Shown here: piece after piece, positions 55,317 through 63,409 of the stretch
How positions within the stretch are numbered: the stretch's first letter is position 1
How the letters are laid out: every line of letters begins with the position of its first letter
Assembly (NCBI RefSeq): GCF_000374445.1
Contig: NZ_KB894405.1
Span: 339,110 to 403,109, forward strand
DNA length: 64,000 bases
Origin: Actinokineospora enzanensis DSM 44649
Lineage (GTDB): Bacteria; Actinomycetota; Actinomycetes; Mycobacteriales; Pseudonocardiaceae
Direction: 5' to 3'
The notes under the pieces: model-generated
The model's input: only the letters and a program-made list of their open reading frames with translations
The model's database searches: none
Told to the model about the DNA's origin: nothing
Position numbers and translations under genes: made by a program

Positions 55317-56779
55317 GTCCGCAATATGGGCCACAGCGTCTCCCAGCTTTTCTTCCGGCCGCTGAACACGGTCATCAGTCCGGGAACGAGTTCCTCCCGC
55401 CGCTCGAACGCCTCGACCAGCTCCGGACTCGGGTCGCCCACGAACAGCACATCGGTGGACTCGTCACCCGGACGACCGAAGTAGTAGTACCCCCGATGCG
55501 GGCTGTAGACGATCGGGAATGCCTGCTGCGAGCCCACGAACTGGATATCGGCGGCGAAGGCATAGCTGTCGGTCATCACTGTCAAGTGTTCCCGCTTCTC
55601 CGCAGGCAAAGACCAATACACCGTCACGACCGCGTCCGACAGTTCCCGCAGCATTCCGTCGGCGTGCGCGAACACCTTCGCGGTCAACGGGAACAGCGAG
55701 CTGTCCGGGATCCGCTCCGCCCACGACTTCGGATACAACGGCAGCGCCACCAGCGTCAACAACACCGACGGTACCAACAGCACCGCGCCGACGATCTTCG
55801 CGGACACATGCCACTCCCGGTCCTGCAACCCCACCGCCCCGGCCGCGAACGGCAGCGCGTACACCCCGAACACGTAGTACGACCGCCCGGACATCACCAG
55901 GAACGCCACGACCAACAACACGAACGCCACGCCCAGGTACCGATAGGGCTGTAGCGACCGCGCGATCAACAACCGCCCCAGCCCGAACACGGCCAGCGGC
56001 ACCCCGATCACCAACCCGGCCCCGGTCAACGCCTGCCACAGGAACTGGCCGGTCCCCGGGAACTCCCGCGCCACCACGTCCGTCATCCGCTGGTACGGCC
56101 ACCCGTTCGCGTTCTGCCAGAGCAGTGTCGGCACCGTCGCGGCCGTCGCGATCAGCCAGCCGCCCCACAGCCACGGCCGACCGAGCAGGCGCCTCGGCCC
56201 GAACGCCAGTGCCCCGATGGCGACCGCCACCCACAGCGCGGGCACGAGGAACTTCGTCTGCAACGACACGGCCGTGACCAGGCCTGCGAACAACAGCAGG
56301 CGGTCGTCGTCGGCACCTTCCCCGTGCAGCCGGGTCCAGCGCACGAGCAGCCACACGATCAGCGTCCAGAAGAACGGGTCGAGCGACGACGTCGCCAGGT
56401 AGTGCGACAGCACCGTCATCGCCGACAACGCCGCCGCCCCGGCCGCGACCCCCTGCGCGACCCGCCGTCCCCCCAGCTCACGGGCGATGAGCGCGGTCAC
56501 CAGGATCCCGCCGACGGCCGCCAGCGTCGCGGGCAGCCGCAGCACCACCAGCGAACCGGGTGCCAGGCCGTCGAGCAGGGCCGCGAGCACCGGCAGCAAC
56601 GGCGGCTGGTCGAAATAGCCCCACGCGGGGTGATCGCGGCCCGCGATGATGAAGTAGGCCTCGTCGAACGAGTACCCGTAGTTCCGGCTGGCGAGCAGCA
56701 GGAGAACACCGGTCACCCCCGCGATCAGGAACACCGGAAACCGCGCGAACGCCGGGATTCTGCTCAGGCTGGCTGTCAT
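55310..56779 (-). CDS. GT39-family membrane glycosyltransferase
   Basis: The 489-residue membrane protein has about 10-12 hydrophobic segments. The first extracytoplasmic loop carries the GT39/ArnT active-site pattern, with acidic residues in YGYSFDEAYFIIAGRDHPAW and a following GYFDQPPLLPVLAALL. A soluble C-terminal domain (about residues 370-489) with REHLTVMTDSYAFAADIQFV and an end ILRTQ is typical of actinobacterial relatives. Such enzymes use polyprenyl-phosphate sugars to glycosylate lipids or proteins outside the membrane. ATG 56779 is the only start before the first helix. It is divergent from an ABC exporter operon across a 186-nt gap, and its 3' end overlaps the histidine kinase gene. 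Confidence 0.88.
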   Translation of the reverse strand: MTASLSRIPAFARFPVFLIAGVTGVLLLLASRNYGYSFDEAYFIIAGRDHPAWGYFDQPPLLPVLAALLDGLAPGSLVVLRLPATLAAVGGILVTALIARELGGRRVAQGVAAGAAALSAMTVLSHYLATSSLDPFFWTLIVWLLVRWTRLHGEGADDDRLLLFAGLVTAVSLQTKFLVPALWVAVAIGALAFGPRRLLGRPWLWGGWLIATAATVPTLLWQNANGWPYQRMTDVVAREFPGTGQFLWQALTGAGLVIGVPLAVFGLGRLLIARSLQPYRYLGVAFVLLVVAFLVMSGRSYYVFGVYALPFAAGAVGLQDREWHVSAKIVGAVLLVPSVLLTLVALPLYPKSWAERIPDSSLFPLTAKVFAHADGMLRELSDAVVTVYWSLPAEKREHLTVMTDSYAFAADIQFVGSQQAFPIVYSPHRGYYYFGRPGDESTDVLFVGDPSPELVEAFERREELVPGLMTVFSGRKKSWETLWPILRTQ

Positions 56780-56965
56780 ACGCCGAGTCGACCCGATCCC
56801 GTGGTCGATCCGACACGGCCGACGGTGCACGACCCGCGCAACCAAAGTGGACTCTTCGGCGAACCCGCAACTTTCGTTGCCGCGAAAGACCACCAAGCGC
56901 CGTCGCCCGACGACCGTCGTCCCGGGTTGCCTGGTGCCGAACCCCGAGCGCGAGAGGAGCGGAAC

Positions 56966-57880
56966 TTGATCTCGGTACGAGACCTGACCAAGCGCTACGG
57001 CCGCACCACGGCCGTGGCGGGCCTGACCTTCGACCTCCGGCCCGGCGTCGTGACCGGCTTCCTTGGTCCGAACGGCGCGGGCAAGTCCACCACGATGCGC
57101 ATGATCCTCGGCCTGGACGCCCCGACCAGCGGCTCGGTCACCATCCACGGCAAGCCGTACCGCGACCTGCCCGCGCCCATCCACGAGGTCGGCGCCCTCT
57201 TGGACGCCAAGGCCGTGCACGGCGCCCGCACCGCCCGCACCCACCTGCGCTGGATCGCCCGCGCGGGCGGCGTCCCCCGGACCCGTGTCGACGAGGTGCT
57301 CGACATCGTCGGCCTGACCTCGGTCGCGAATGCCCGGATCGCCACCTTCTCCCTGGGCATGCACCAACGCCTCGGCATCGCCACGGCCCTGCTGGGCGAC
57401 CCGCCGGTGCTCCTGCTCGACGAACCGGTGAACGGCCTGGACCCCGAGGGTGTCCACTGGCTCCGCACCCTCCTGCGCGATCTCGCCGCCGAGGGCCGGG
57501 CAGTACTCGTCTCCAGCCACCTGATGAACGAGATGGCCGAGACCGCCGAGCACGTCCTGGTCATCGGACGCGGCGAACTGATCGCGGACCTCCCGATCGA
57601 CGAGTTCACCCAACGCGGCGCACGCGGCCATGTCCGAGTGGTCGCACCTCGACTGGCAGAGCTATCGACCGTGTTGAAACACGCGGGCGGCGCGGTCACG
57701 CGTCGACCGGAGGGCGCGCTGGAAGTGATCGGACTCGACGCAGCGCGAATCGGTGACCTCGCACTGGAGTACCGAATCGGCCTGCACGAACTGACACCGG
57801 TCCACGCGGGCCTGGAAGCCGCGTTCCTGGAACTGACGCGTGGCAGTGTGCAGTACCGGGCGCATAGGGGAGAGCGATGA
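56966..57880 (+). CDS. ABC transporter ATPase (BcrA/lantibiotic-export type)
   Basis: The 304-residue ATPase starts at TTG 56966, behind GAGAGGAG, with ISVRDLTKRYGRTTAVAGL. Walker A is GPNGAGKSTT near residue 36; Walker B is LLLDEPVNGLDPEG; the H-loop His is VSSHLMNEMA. The signature reads FSLGMHQRLGIA, the SLGMxQR version usual in BcrA and lantibiotic-immunity ATPases and unlike the YSGGM of the DrrA-like protein at 24.5 kb. The C-terminal 80 residues form the small regulatory subdomain of this group. The stop overlaps the permease start (ATGA). It probably gives immunity to, or exports, an amphiphilic compound. Confidence 0.92.
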   Translation: MISVRDLTKRYGRTTAVAGLTFDLRPGVVTGFLGPNGAGKSTTMRMILGLDAPTSGSVTIHGKPYRDLPAPIHEVGALLDAKAVHGARTARTHLRWIARAGGVPRTRVDEVLDIVGLTSVANARIATFSLGMHQRLGIATALLGDPPVLLLDEPVNGLDPEGVHWLRTLLRDLAAEGRAVLVSSHLMNEMAETAEHVLVIGRGELIADLPIDEFTQRGARGHVRVVAPRLAELSTVLKHAGGAVTRRPEGALEVIGLDAARIGDLALEYRIGLHELTPVHAGLEAAFLELTRGSVQYRAHRGER

Positions 57881-58662
57881 CGGTCAGGCTGTCGGACACC
57901 GTTGCGGCGGAGTGGACGAAGCTCCGGTCGGTCCGTACCACATGGACAGTCGCCATCGCGGCCATGGTGGTGAGTGTCGGCCTCTCCGTCCTGTTCTGCC
58001 TGGTGACAGCACAGGACTACGCCAACCTGCCAGCAGAACAACGCCTCGACTTCGACGCGGCGGGCACCAGCCTCGTCGGCCTCAACCTGGGCCTGGTCCT
58101 GGTCGCCATCCTCGGTGTACTCGCCGTATCGACCGAGTACACGACCGACATGATGCGACTCACGCTCGCGATCACCCCGCGCCGGGGACGAGTCCTGCTC
58201 TCGAAGGCTCTGGTAGTGGGGCTGTTCGCGTTCGTCCTGGGCGCGGTGTTCGCGGTGGCGGCTTTCTCCATCGGGCAGGCGCTTCTGGGCACGAATCCCG
58301 ACATTCATGCCTTGGCTCTCGGGGATCCAGGAGTGCTGCGCGGCATGTTCGGATGGGGCGCGGAAATGGCCGCGTTCGCCTTGATCGCCTTCTCCGGTGC
58401 GGTGATCACCCGTAGCTCGGTGGGATCGGTCGTGCTGACGATCGCCCTCATCTTCGCCCCGGCAATCGTGGGCGCGTTCCTGCCTGCCTGGGTACGCACG
58501 GACATCCTCACCTATTTCCCGGCTTCGGCAGCCGAACAACTGAGCGCGGCACACGCCCCGGACGGCCCAGGCCCGGTGATCGGCGGCACAGTGCTGCTCG
58601 GTTGGGTCGCCCTCGCGCTTGTCCTGGCCCGGACCCGCCTGATCGGCCGCGACTCCGGCTAG
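57877..58662 (+). CDS. ABC-2 type permease
   Basis: The 261-residue membrane protein has an N-terminal amphipathic helix (VAAEWTKLRSVRTTWTVAIA), the entry pattern of BcrB/NatB-like permeases, and six predicted membrane helices. Between helices 2 and 3 is STEYTTDMMRLTLAITPRRG, a conserved loop with its S-x-E-x-x-x-x-M pattern that contacts the ATPase. It is coupled to the ATPase gene by an ATGA overlap. The TAG stop falls in the CTAG (58659-58662) that begins a 167-bp near-palindrome, so the 3' end of the gene is the left terminus of that repeat. Confidence 0.9.
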   Translation: MTVRLSDTVAAEWTKLRSVRTTWTVAIAAMVVSVGLSVLFCLVTAQDYANLPAEQRLDFDAAGTSLVGLNLGLVLVAILGVLAVSTEYTTDMMRLTLAITPRRGRVLLSKALVVGLFAFVLGAVFAVAAFSIGQALLGTNPDIHALALGDPGVLRGMFGWGAEMAAFALIAFSGAVITRSSVGSVVLTIALIFAPAIVGAFLPAWVRTDILTYFPASAAEQLSAAHAPDGPGPVIGGTVLLGWVALALVLARTRLIGRDSG

Positions 58663-58825
58663 TGGTGCGACTCAGAACGTCGGCCGTGTATCGGCGGGTC
58701 CACGGCGTGGCTGACGGTGCCGCCGGGACGGCCTCGTACTGGATGTACTTGGTCGTTTCGGCGGTGCCGTCAGGCACGTCGTGGGCGGGTCGAGACGCGG
58801 TCGACGTTCTGGGTCGCACCACTAG
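58659..58825. repeat. 167-bp near-palindrome (long inverted repeat), MITE-like or structured 3' UTR
   Basis: Positions 58659-58733 and 58751-58825 are inverse complements with 60 of 75 matches, starting and ending in CTAG. The outer 13 nt (CTAGTGGTGCGAC) are exact. The 17-nt centre contains a further GTAC...GTAC pair. Of 15 mismatches, 11 are transitions. All 11 are G-U compatible in the + strand transcript, leaving only four unpaired positions in a 75-bp RNA stem. There is no T-tract. The element touches the permease stop and precedes the cobalamin riboswitch. It may be a terminator/stabiliser of the exporter mRNA, or a decayed palindromic mobile element. No open reading frame of substance lies inside. 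Confidence 0.8.
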
Positions 58826-58900
58826 CGGTGACTCCCGAAGGCAACGCCCGCGAAGCCGGGGCATGACGTTCACGCGTGGTACGCCGTTCGGCGGAGCCGC

Positions 58901-59042
58901 CCCCATCGGTCGAGGTGTTACATTCCCTGCGTCATGCCAACTGAATAGTCACCACCCGGGACGGGGAAGCCGGTCGAAGTCCGGCACTGTCGCGCAACCG
59001 TAGGCCATGTGAGTGGCGAGTCGGATCACCGTGCGGGTGGGG
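58901..59042 (+). promoter_or_regulatory. Cobalamin (B12) riboswitch aptamer
   Basis: The conserved core is plain. GGGGAA (58963-58968) precedes GCCGGTCGAAGTCCGGC (58969-58985), the GCC-G-A-A-TCC-type hairpin. Then come CACTGTCGCGCAACCGTA (58985-59002), matching the B12-box C-x-CTGTC-CGC-AAC-GT pattern, and GAGTCGGATCACC (59018-59030). P1 can be formed by CCCCA (58901-58905) with TGGGG (59038-59042), extended by CGGT/ACCG. Coenzyme B12 binding should shut down the operon that starts at 59140. The 5' arm is shorter than in many aptamers, so a variant class is possible. Confidence 0.85.
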
Positions 59043-59060
59043 TGTCTGTCGTACCGCTGT

Positions 59061-59122
59061 CGCGAGAACAGGGGTGACGAGGCGGTGTCGCGCACCGGTC
59101 TTCCCTCCTCCCTGTCCTCGCG
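59061..59122 (+). promoter_or_regulatory. Probable riboswitch expression-platform hairpin
   Basis: CGCGAGAACAGGG (59061-59073) can pair with CCCTGTCCTCGCG (59110-59122) at 12 of 13 positions. The stem ends 4 nt before the TGAGGA ribosome binding site (59127-59132) of the first gene. Competition between this stem and the aptamer or ribosome binding site is the likely switch; there is no terminator T-run, so translational control is favoured. Confidence 0.5.
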
Positions 59123-59139
59123 GGATTGAGGATGTGGCC

Positions 59140-61833
59140 GTGAGTCTGGCGTTGCGCAAGGTCGCCCAGCCGTCGATCGCTGTGTCGGCACTGGCCGTTA
59201 TCGGGCTCCTCTGCGCGAGTACGCCGGTGGTCGCTGCCCCCGAACGGGACGGGGCCGTGGCCGTCGCACGGTGGCTGGCCAGGCAGGTCGACGCGGACGG
59301 CACGGTGCGCAACCCGCTCGGCGGAGCCCTGCCCGATCACGGCCTGATGATCGACCTGGTCTACGCCTCCTACGCGGCAGGCGCGGGCGAGCTGGCCCAA
59401 CCGATCCTGCGCTACCTCGACGACCAGCGCCACGCCGGCGAGTACTTCGCGTTCGGCGCGCTGTACCAGAACCCGAAGTACGACGCGGTGATCGACGGTG
59501 GCTACGCGGCCAAGACGTTGGTGGCGGCCGAGGTGGCGGGGCGGGACCCCCGGCACTTCGGCGGGTGGGACCTGCTCGCCGAGACCAAGGGCTCGATCCC
59601 GCGGTCCGGGCCGGACAAGGGGCGGGTCAGTGTCCACACGAAGAACCCGGAGCTGGCCGACGCCGTCGACAACAACACCAACACCTTCGGCCAGTCCCTC
59701 GCCGTCATCGGCCTGGCGGGGGTGCGCGAGGTCGACCAGCTCGCCGTCGACCGGCTGGTGGGCCAGCAGTGCGTCGAGGGGTACTTCCGGATCCTGTACT
59801 CCTTCGTCCCGACCACCGAGACCGGCGACGACGTGCTGCCCGGTGGGTACAAGCTCTCCAGCTGTGAGGAAGGCAAGCCGTACGACCTGTCCGAGCCGGA
59901 CAACGACGCCACGGCCATGGGACTGTCCGCGCTGCTGGCGGCCCGTGCGGCGGGTGCCCGGGGAGTCGACGGGCCGATCGACGGCGCGGTGCGGTTCCTG
60001 CGCGGGGCACAGGACGCGTCCGGTGGCTGGGGTGGTGGTGTCACCACCGAGGCGCCCAACACCAACAGCACGGGTCTGGTCGTGCAGGCCTTGGCCGACG
60101 CCGGGGGATCCGACGCGCAGGTGCGGACAGGGCTCGCATATCTGAAGGCGGCGCAGGTGAACCAGGCGGATGCCGGTACCAGGTTGGCCGAGGACATCGG
60201 GGCCATCGCCTACGACCCGCAGCAGTACCGGGACTCCAGGCAGACCGGTATGTCCAGTAAGGACACGTGGGTGCGTGCGGGAGCCCAGGCCGCGCTCGGT
60301 CTCGCGCAGGTCGGTTTCCACGACCTCACCCAGGGCAAGGTCCCGCCGACCGACACCCCGACCTCGCCCGAACCCACTACGACCACAACTACGACCACGA
60401 CGACCACCGGCCCGGCGACCGGCCTGCCGCCCGCGCCGCAGACCATCGTGATCACCAAGGACGGCACCACCCGGACGATCACCCGGCGGGTGCCCGCCCC
60501 GGTCAGCCGCCGGGCCGGGACCCCGGCGCCGCCACCGAACTCCGCACCCGGTGTCCCGCTGGCACCGCCCACCCCGGCGCAGGCCCCGGAGCCGGAGACC
60601 CCGGTCGGTCACGCGGCCGCGTACCTCGCGGGCAGGCTCGTCGACGGCGACCACGTCGAGGTCACCCAGGACGGCAGGACATTCGTCGACTACGACGCCA
60701 CCGCGGACGTCGTCCTGGCCCTGCACGCGCTCGGCGGCCAACCGGACGCGGTCGACCGCGCGACCCGGTTCCTGCTCACCCCCGCGTCCATCGACGCTTA
60801 TGCGCACGGCGTCCCGTACGAGCCCGGCCCCGCCGCCTACGCCGAACCGCTGGCCAGACTCCGGCTGGTCGCGGGCTTCCAGCGGGACACCGGCGAGTAC
60901 GACCAGGTGAGCACCGACCTGGACGCCGCCCTCGCGGGCCTGCGCTCGGACGCCGGGATCTTCACCGACACCGGCCAGTTCGCCGACGCCTCCACCGCCG
61001 TGCAGCGGCACGTGTGGGCGACCACGGCCACCATCGCCGCCTCCGACCACGCCGCGCTGGCCGCGGTGGACTCCTTGGCCGACCGCCAGTGCCGGGACGG
61101 CACGTTCCCGCAGAACATGACCACCGCCGACTGCGCGACCGGCGACCTCGCCGCCACCGCGTCCGCCGTCATCGCCCTGGACGCGGCCCGCGCGTCCACC
61201 CAGCCGACAGACCCATCCCCGACGGGCCCATCCCCGACAGAACCGTTGCCGGGCAATCAATCCGCGTCCGTCGAGATCCCGGCGAACCGAGCCCCGGCCG
61301 AATGGTCGACCAAGCGGACCACCGCCCTGGTGGCCGCCGCGGCGGCGCTCAACGCCCGGACGGCGACGGACGGCACCGTCCGTGGCCCCGATGGCGACAT
61401 CGACGTGCCCATGACCGCGGCCATCGCCGGTGGACGGCAGTTCGTCGGTCTCGACATCGCCGCCACGACCCGAGCCCTCGCCGACGAGCCGCGCTCCCGC
61501 TCGACGGACATCGCCCCCGACAACGCGATGGGCGAGGTGGCCCGCCTCGACCAGGAAGCATCGGACGGGAACGTCCTGACGGACCTTGTCACGGCGGCGC
61601 CCGCGGTCGCGGGGCGGTCCTGGGCCGGGGCGGAGCACGCCCCGGTGGTGCCCGCCGTGCGGCTCCCGTTGACCGGTGCCGACTCCGTCGCTGCGGTCGC
61701 CCGTTCGTCCGACCGGGTGTCCCCGTGGCTCGGGGTCGGGCTGGTCGGCCTCGGTTTCCTGCTGGCCGTGGCGGCCGTGTTCGGCACCCGGCTGGTGACC
61801 CGGAACTCGACACCGAAGGTGGTCTCCCGATGA
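59140..61833 (+). CDS. Surface-anchored alpha/alpha-repeat protein under a B12 riboswitch
   Basis: About 897 residues. GTG 59140 follows TGAGGA and opens a signal peptide (hydrophobic core about residues 12-28). Residues about 38-400 contain repeats of the prenyltransferase/terpene-cyclase type: DNNTNTFGQSLAVIGLA, then GGWGGGVTTEAPNTNSTGLV with VQALADAGG. Similar repeats occur in the alpha domain of mammalian intrinsic factor and transcobalamin. A Thr/Pro linker at about 407-427 includes a run of Thr codons. A second repeat region spans about 485-690 (TADVVLALHALGG; AVQRHVWATTATIAASDHAA). A third short region lies before a single C-terminal membrane helix (about 862-882) and basic tail. It thus sits on the outer face of the membrane. 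The riboswitch and downstream EcfT suggest corrinoid capture. The stop overlaps the next start. Confidence 0.82.
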   Translation: MSLALRKVAQPSIAVSALAVIGLLCASTPVVAAPERDGAVAVARWLARQVDADGTVRNPLGGALPDHGLMIDLVYASYAAGAGELAQPILRYLDDQRHAGEYFAFGALYQNPKYDAVIDGGYAAKTLVAAEVAGRDPRHFGGWDLLAETKGSIPRSGPDKGRVSVHTKNPELADAVDNNTNTFGQSLAVIGLAGVREVDQLAVDRLVGQQCVEGYFRILYSFVPTTETGDDVLPGGYKLSSCEEGKPYDLSEPDNDATAMGLSALLAARAAGARGVDGPIDGAVRFLRGAQDASGGWGGGVTTEAPNTNSTGLVVQALADAGGSDAQVRTGLAYLKAAQVNQADAGTRLAEDIGAIAYDPQQYRDSRQTGMSSKDTWVRAGAQAALGLAQVGFHDLTQGKVPPTDTPTSPEPTTTTTTTTTTTGPATGLPPAPQTIVITKDGTTRTITRRVPAPVSRRAGTPAPPPNSAPGVPLAPPTPAQAPEPETPVGHAAAYLAGRLVDGDHVEVTQDGRTFVDYDATADVVLALHALGGQPDAVDRATRFLLTPASIDAYAHGVPYEPGPAAYAEPLARLRLVAGFQRDTGEYDQVSTDLDAALAGLRSDAGIFTDTGQFADASTAVQRHVWATTATIAASDHAALAAVDSLADRQCRDGTFPQNMTTADCATGDLAATASAVIALDAARASTQPTDPSPTGPSPTEPLPGNQSASVEIPANRAPAEWSTKRTTALVAAAAALNARTATDGTVRGPDGDIDVPMTAAIAGGRQFVGLDIAATTRALADEPRSRSTDIAPDNAMGEVARLDQEASDGNVLTDLVTAAPAVAGRSWAGAEHAPVVPAVRLPLTGADSVAAVARSSDRVSPWLGVGLVGLGFLLAVAAVFGTRLVTRNSTPKVVSR

Positions 61834-62432
61834 GAAGGTTCCCGTCCCTGATCGCGGCCGCGGCCTTGGCGGCCGGGCTGGTCGCGGCGCTGCCCACGGC
61901 GGCGTCCGCGATCGACCCGACCAAGGGCTACGCCGGGGTCTGCGCAGGCGCCGACGCCCTGACCGGGGTCACGGTCGTCATCGACTTCAACGAGCTGGAC
62001 GGCAACGGCGGCACCGCCGCGCCGACCATCACCCGGTGCTCGCCCGACCCCGGTCCCGGCACACCGCGCACCGGCATCAAGGCCCTGCAGGACGCGGGCA
62101 TCGCGATCACCGGCAGCACGCAGTGGGGGCTCGGGTTCGTGTGCAGGCTGGAGGGCAGGCCGTCGGCCACCGAGACCCTGCCGCGCACCACGAACCCCAC
62201 CTACAAGGAGTCCTGCGCGCGGACCCCACCCGCCAACGCCTACTGGGGTTACTGGTACGCCGACGGTTCCGGCACGACCTGGACCTACAGCAGCTACGGC
62301 GCCCTCAACCGCAACGTGATCCCCGGCGGTTTCGAGGGTTGGTCGTTCTCGCTGAACAAGACCGCGACCACGAACCCGGCCCCCGGCGTGACCCCGACCC
62401 GCCCGGCGTCGACCGGCGGCTTCGTGCGATGA
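61830..62432 (+). CDS. Small secreted protein, paralogue of the next gene
   Basis: The 200-residue precursor has a signal peptide (MRRFPSLIAAAALAAGLVAA, cleavage after ASA near 27). The mature part of about 173 residues has no membrane anchor. Landmarks are GVTVVIDFNEL, LQDAGIAITGSTQWGLGFVC, RLEGRPSATETLP, CARTPPANAYWGYWYADG and FEGWSFSLN. The small YW-YW plus GWSF pattern recalls the beta domain (DUF4430) of transcobalamin-like proteins, but that match is by eye only. Four Cys suggest disulfides. It is coupled upstream and downstream by ATGA overlaps. A freely diffusing or protein-bound corrinoid-binding subunit is the suggested role. Confidence 0.72.
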   Translation: MRRFPSLIAAAALAAGLVAALPTAASAIDPTKGYAGVCAGADALTGVTVVIDFNELDGNGGTAAPTITRCSPDPGPGTPRTGIKALQDAGIAITGSTQWGLGFVCRLEGRPSATETLPRTTNPTYKESCARTPPANAYWGYWYADGSGTTWTYSSYGALNRNVIPGGFEGWSFSLNKTATTNPAPGVTPTRPASTGGFVR

Positions 62433-63409
62433 CGACCAGGTTCGCGGCGCTCGCGGCGGTCACCGCGCTGGTGACGGTCGCGAGCGCCGCCCCGGCGTGG
62501 GCGATCGACCAGGGCAAGGGCCTGCCCGGGTTCTGCCCCGGCCCCACCGGCGTGACCGTCGTCGTCGACTTCCAGAGGCTGGGCGGCATCACCATCGTCC
62601 GCTGCTACCCGAACGCCGACCCCGGAACCGGGCTGGACGCGCTCAAGGGGGCCGGTTTCCAGATCGCGGGCGCGGCGCGGTGGGGCGAGGGGTTCGTCTG
62701 CCGGATCGAGAACCGGCCGTCCGCGGTGGAGACGCTGCCGATCGCCGGGCACGAGGACTACCGCGAGGGGTGCGTCAACACCCCGCCCGCCACCGGGTAC
62801 TGGTCGTACTGGCATGCGAGCAATGGCTGCGCGTGGACCTACAGCCAGTGGGGCGTCAAGAACCGGCAGTTCGTCCAGGGCGGTTTCGAGGGTTGGTCCT
62901 TCTCGCTCAACGCCACCACGACGTCCAACCCGCAGCCACGCGTCGCCCCCGTCCGTCCGGGCACCGCGGGCCAGCCCTGTGCGGAGGCGGCGGAACCGCC
63001 GCCGAACTCCGACAACCCGGCCGAGCGGCAGCCCGAACCGGCGGCCGCCGCACCCGTGCCGGGCGCCACCGCCCAACCCGGGGTCCGATCGGACGGCGGG
63101 AACGCCGCGCCGGGACAGCCCGGTACGAACGTTCCCGGCACGGCCGTCCCCGATGCGCCGGTGCAGGCCGGGGACGCGCCCGGTGGTGCGTTGCCGCCGC
63201 CTCGGCCGCGGACCGCGTCGGCCGCGCCGGACCCGGCGGCGAACATCGCCTTCACCGGCGGCGAGGACAGGCCGGACGTCAACCGGGTGCTTGAGGACCA
63301 GTCCGGTGCCGACGGTGCCGCGCCCTGGTTCGCCGCCGGGGCCGTGCTGATGCTGGCCGCCGCGACGGCCTACCTCGGTGTGCGGCGCAGACGCGCCGGG
63401 GAGCGGTAG
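62429..63409 (+). CDS. Membrane-anchored paralogue with Pro/Ala-rich stalk
   Basis: The 326-residue precursor has a signal peptide (MTTRFAALAAVTALVTVASA, cleavage after WA near 26). Residues about 27-165 repeat the domain of the preceding gene: GVTVVVDFQRLGG, ARWGEGFVCRIENRPSAVET, CVNTPPATGYWSYWHA, FEGWSFSLN. Then come about 120 residues of Pro/Ala/Gly-rich stalk, a single membrane helix (about 297-318) and an Arg-rich cytoplasmic tail (RRRRAGER). It is a tethered version of the soluble paralogue, presumably by tandem duplication. No LPxTG sorting signal is seen. GTG of the next gene overlaps its TAG stop. Confidence 0.75.
   Translation: MTTRFAALAAVTALVTVASAAPAWAIDQGKGLPGFCPGPTGVTVVVDFQRLGGITIVRCYPNADPGTGLDALKGAGFQIAGAARWGEGFVCRIENRPSAVETLPIAGHEDYREGCVNTPPATGYWSYWHASNGCAWTYSQWGVKNRQFVQGGFEGWSFSLNATTTSNPQPRVAPVRPGTAGQPCAEAAEPPPNSDNPAERQPEPAAAAPVPGATAQPGVRSDGGNAAPGQPGTNVPGTAVPDAPVQAGDAPGGALPPPRPRTASAAPDPAANIAFTGGEDRPDVNRVLEDQSGADGAAPWFAAGAVLMLAAATAYLGVRRRRAGER

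Noticed and set aside
58660-58903. Short open frames on both strands inside the 167-bp near-palindrome
   Set aside because: They mirror each other because the DNA is palindromic; no start signal or protein motif, so not called as genes or as a transposase remnant.
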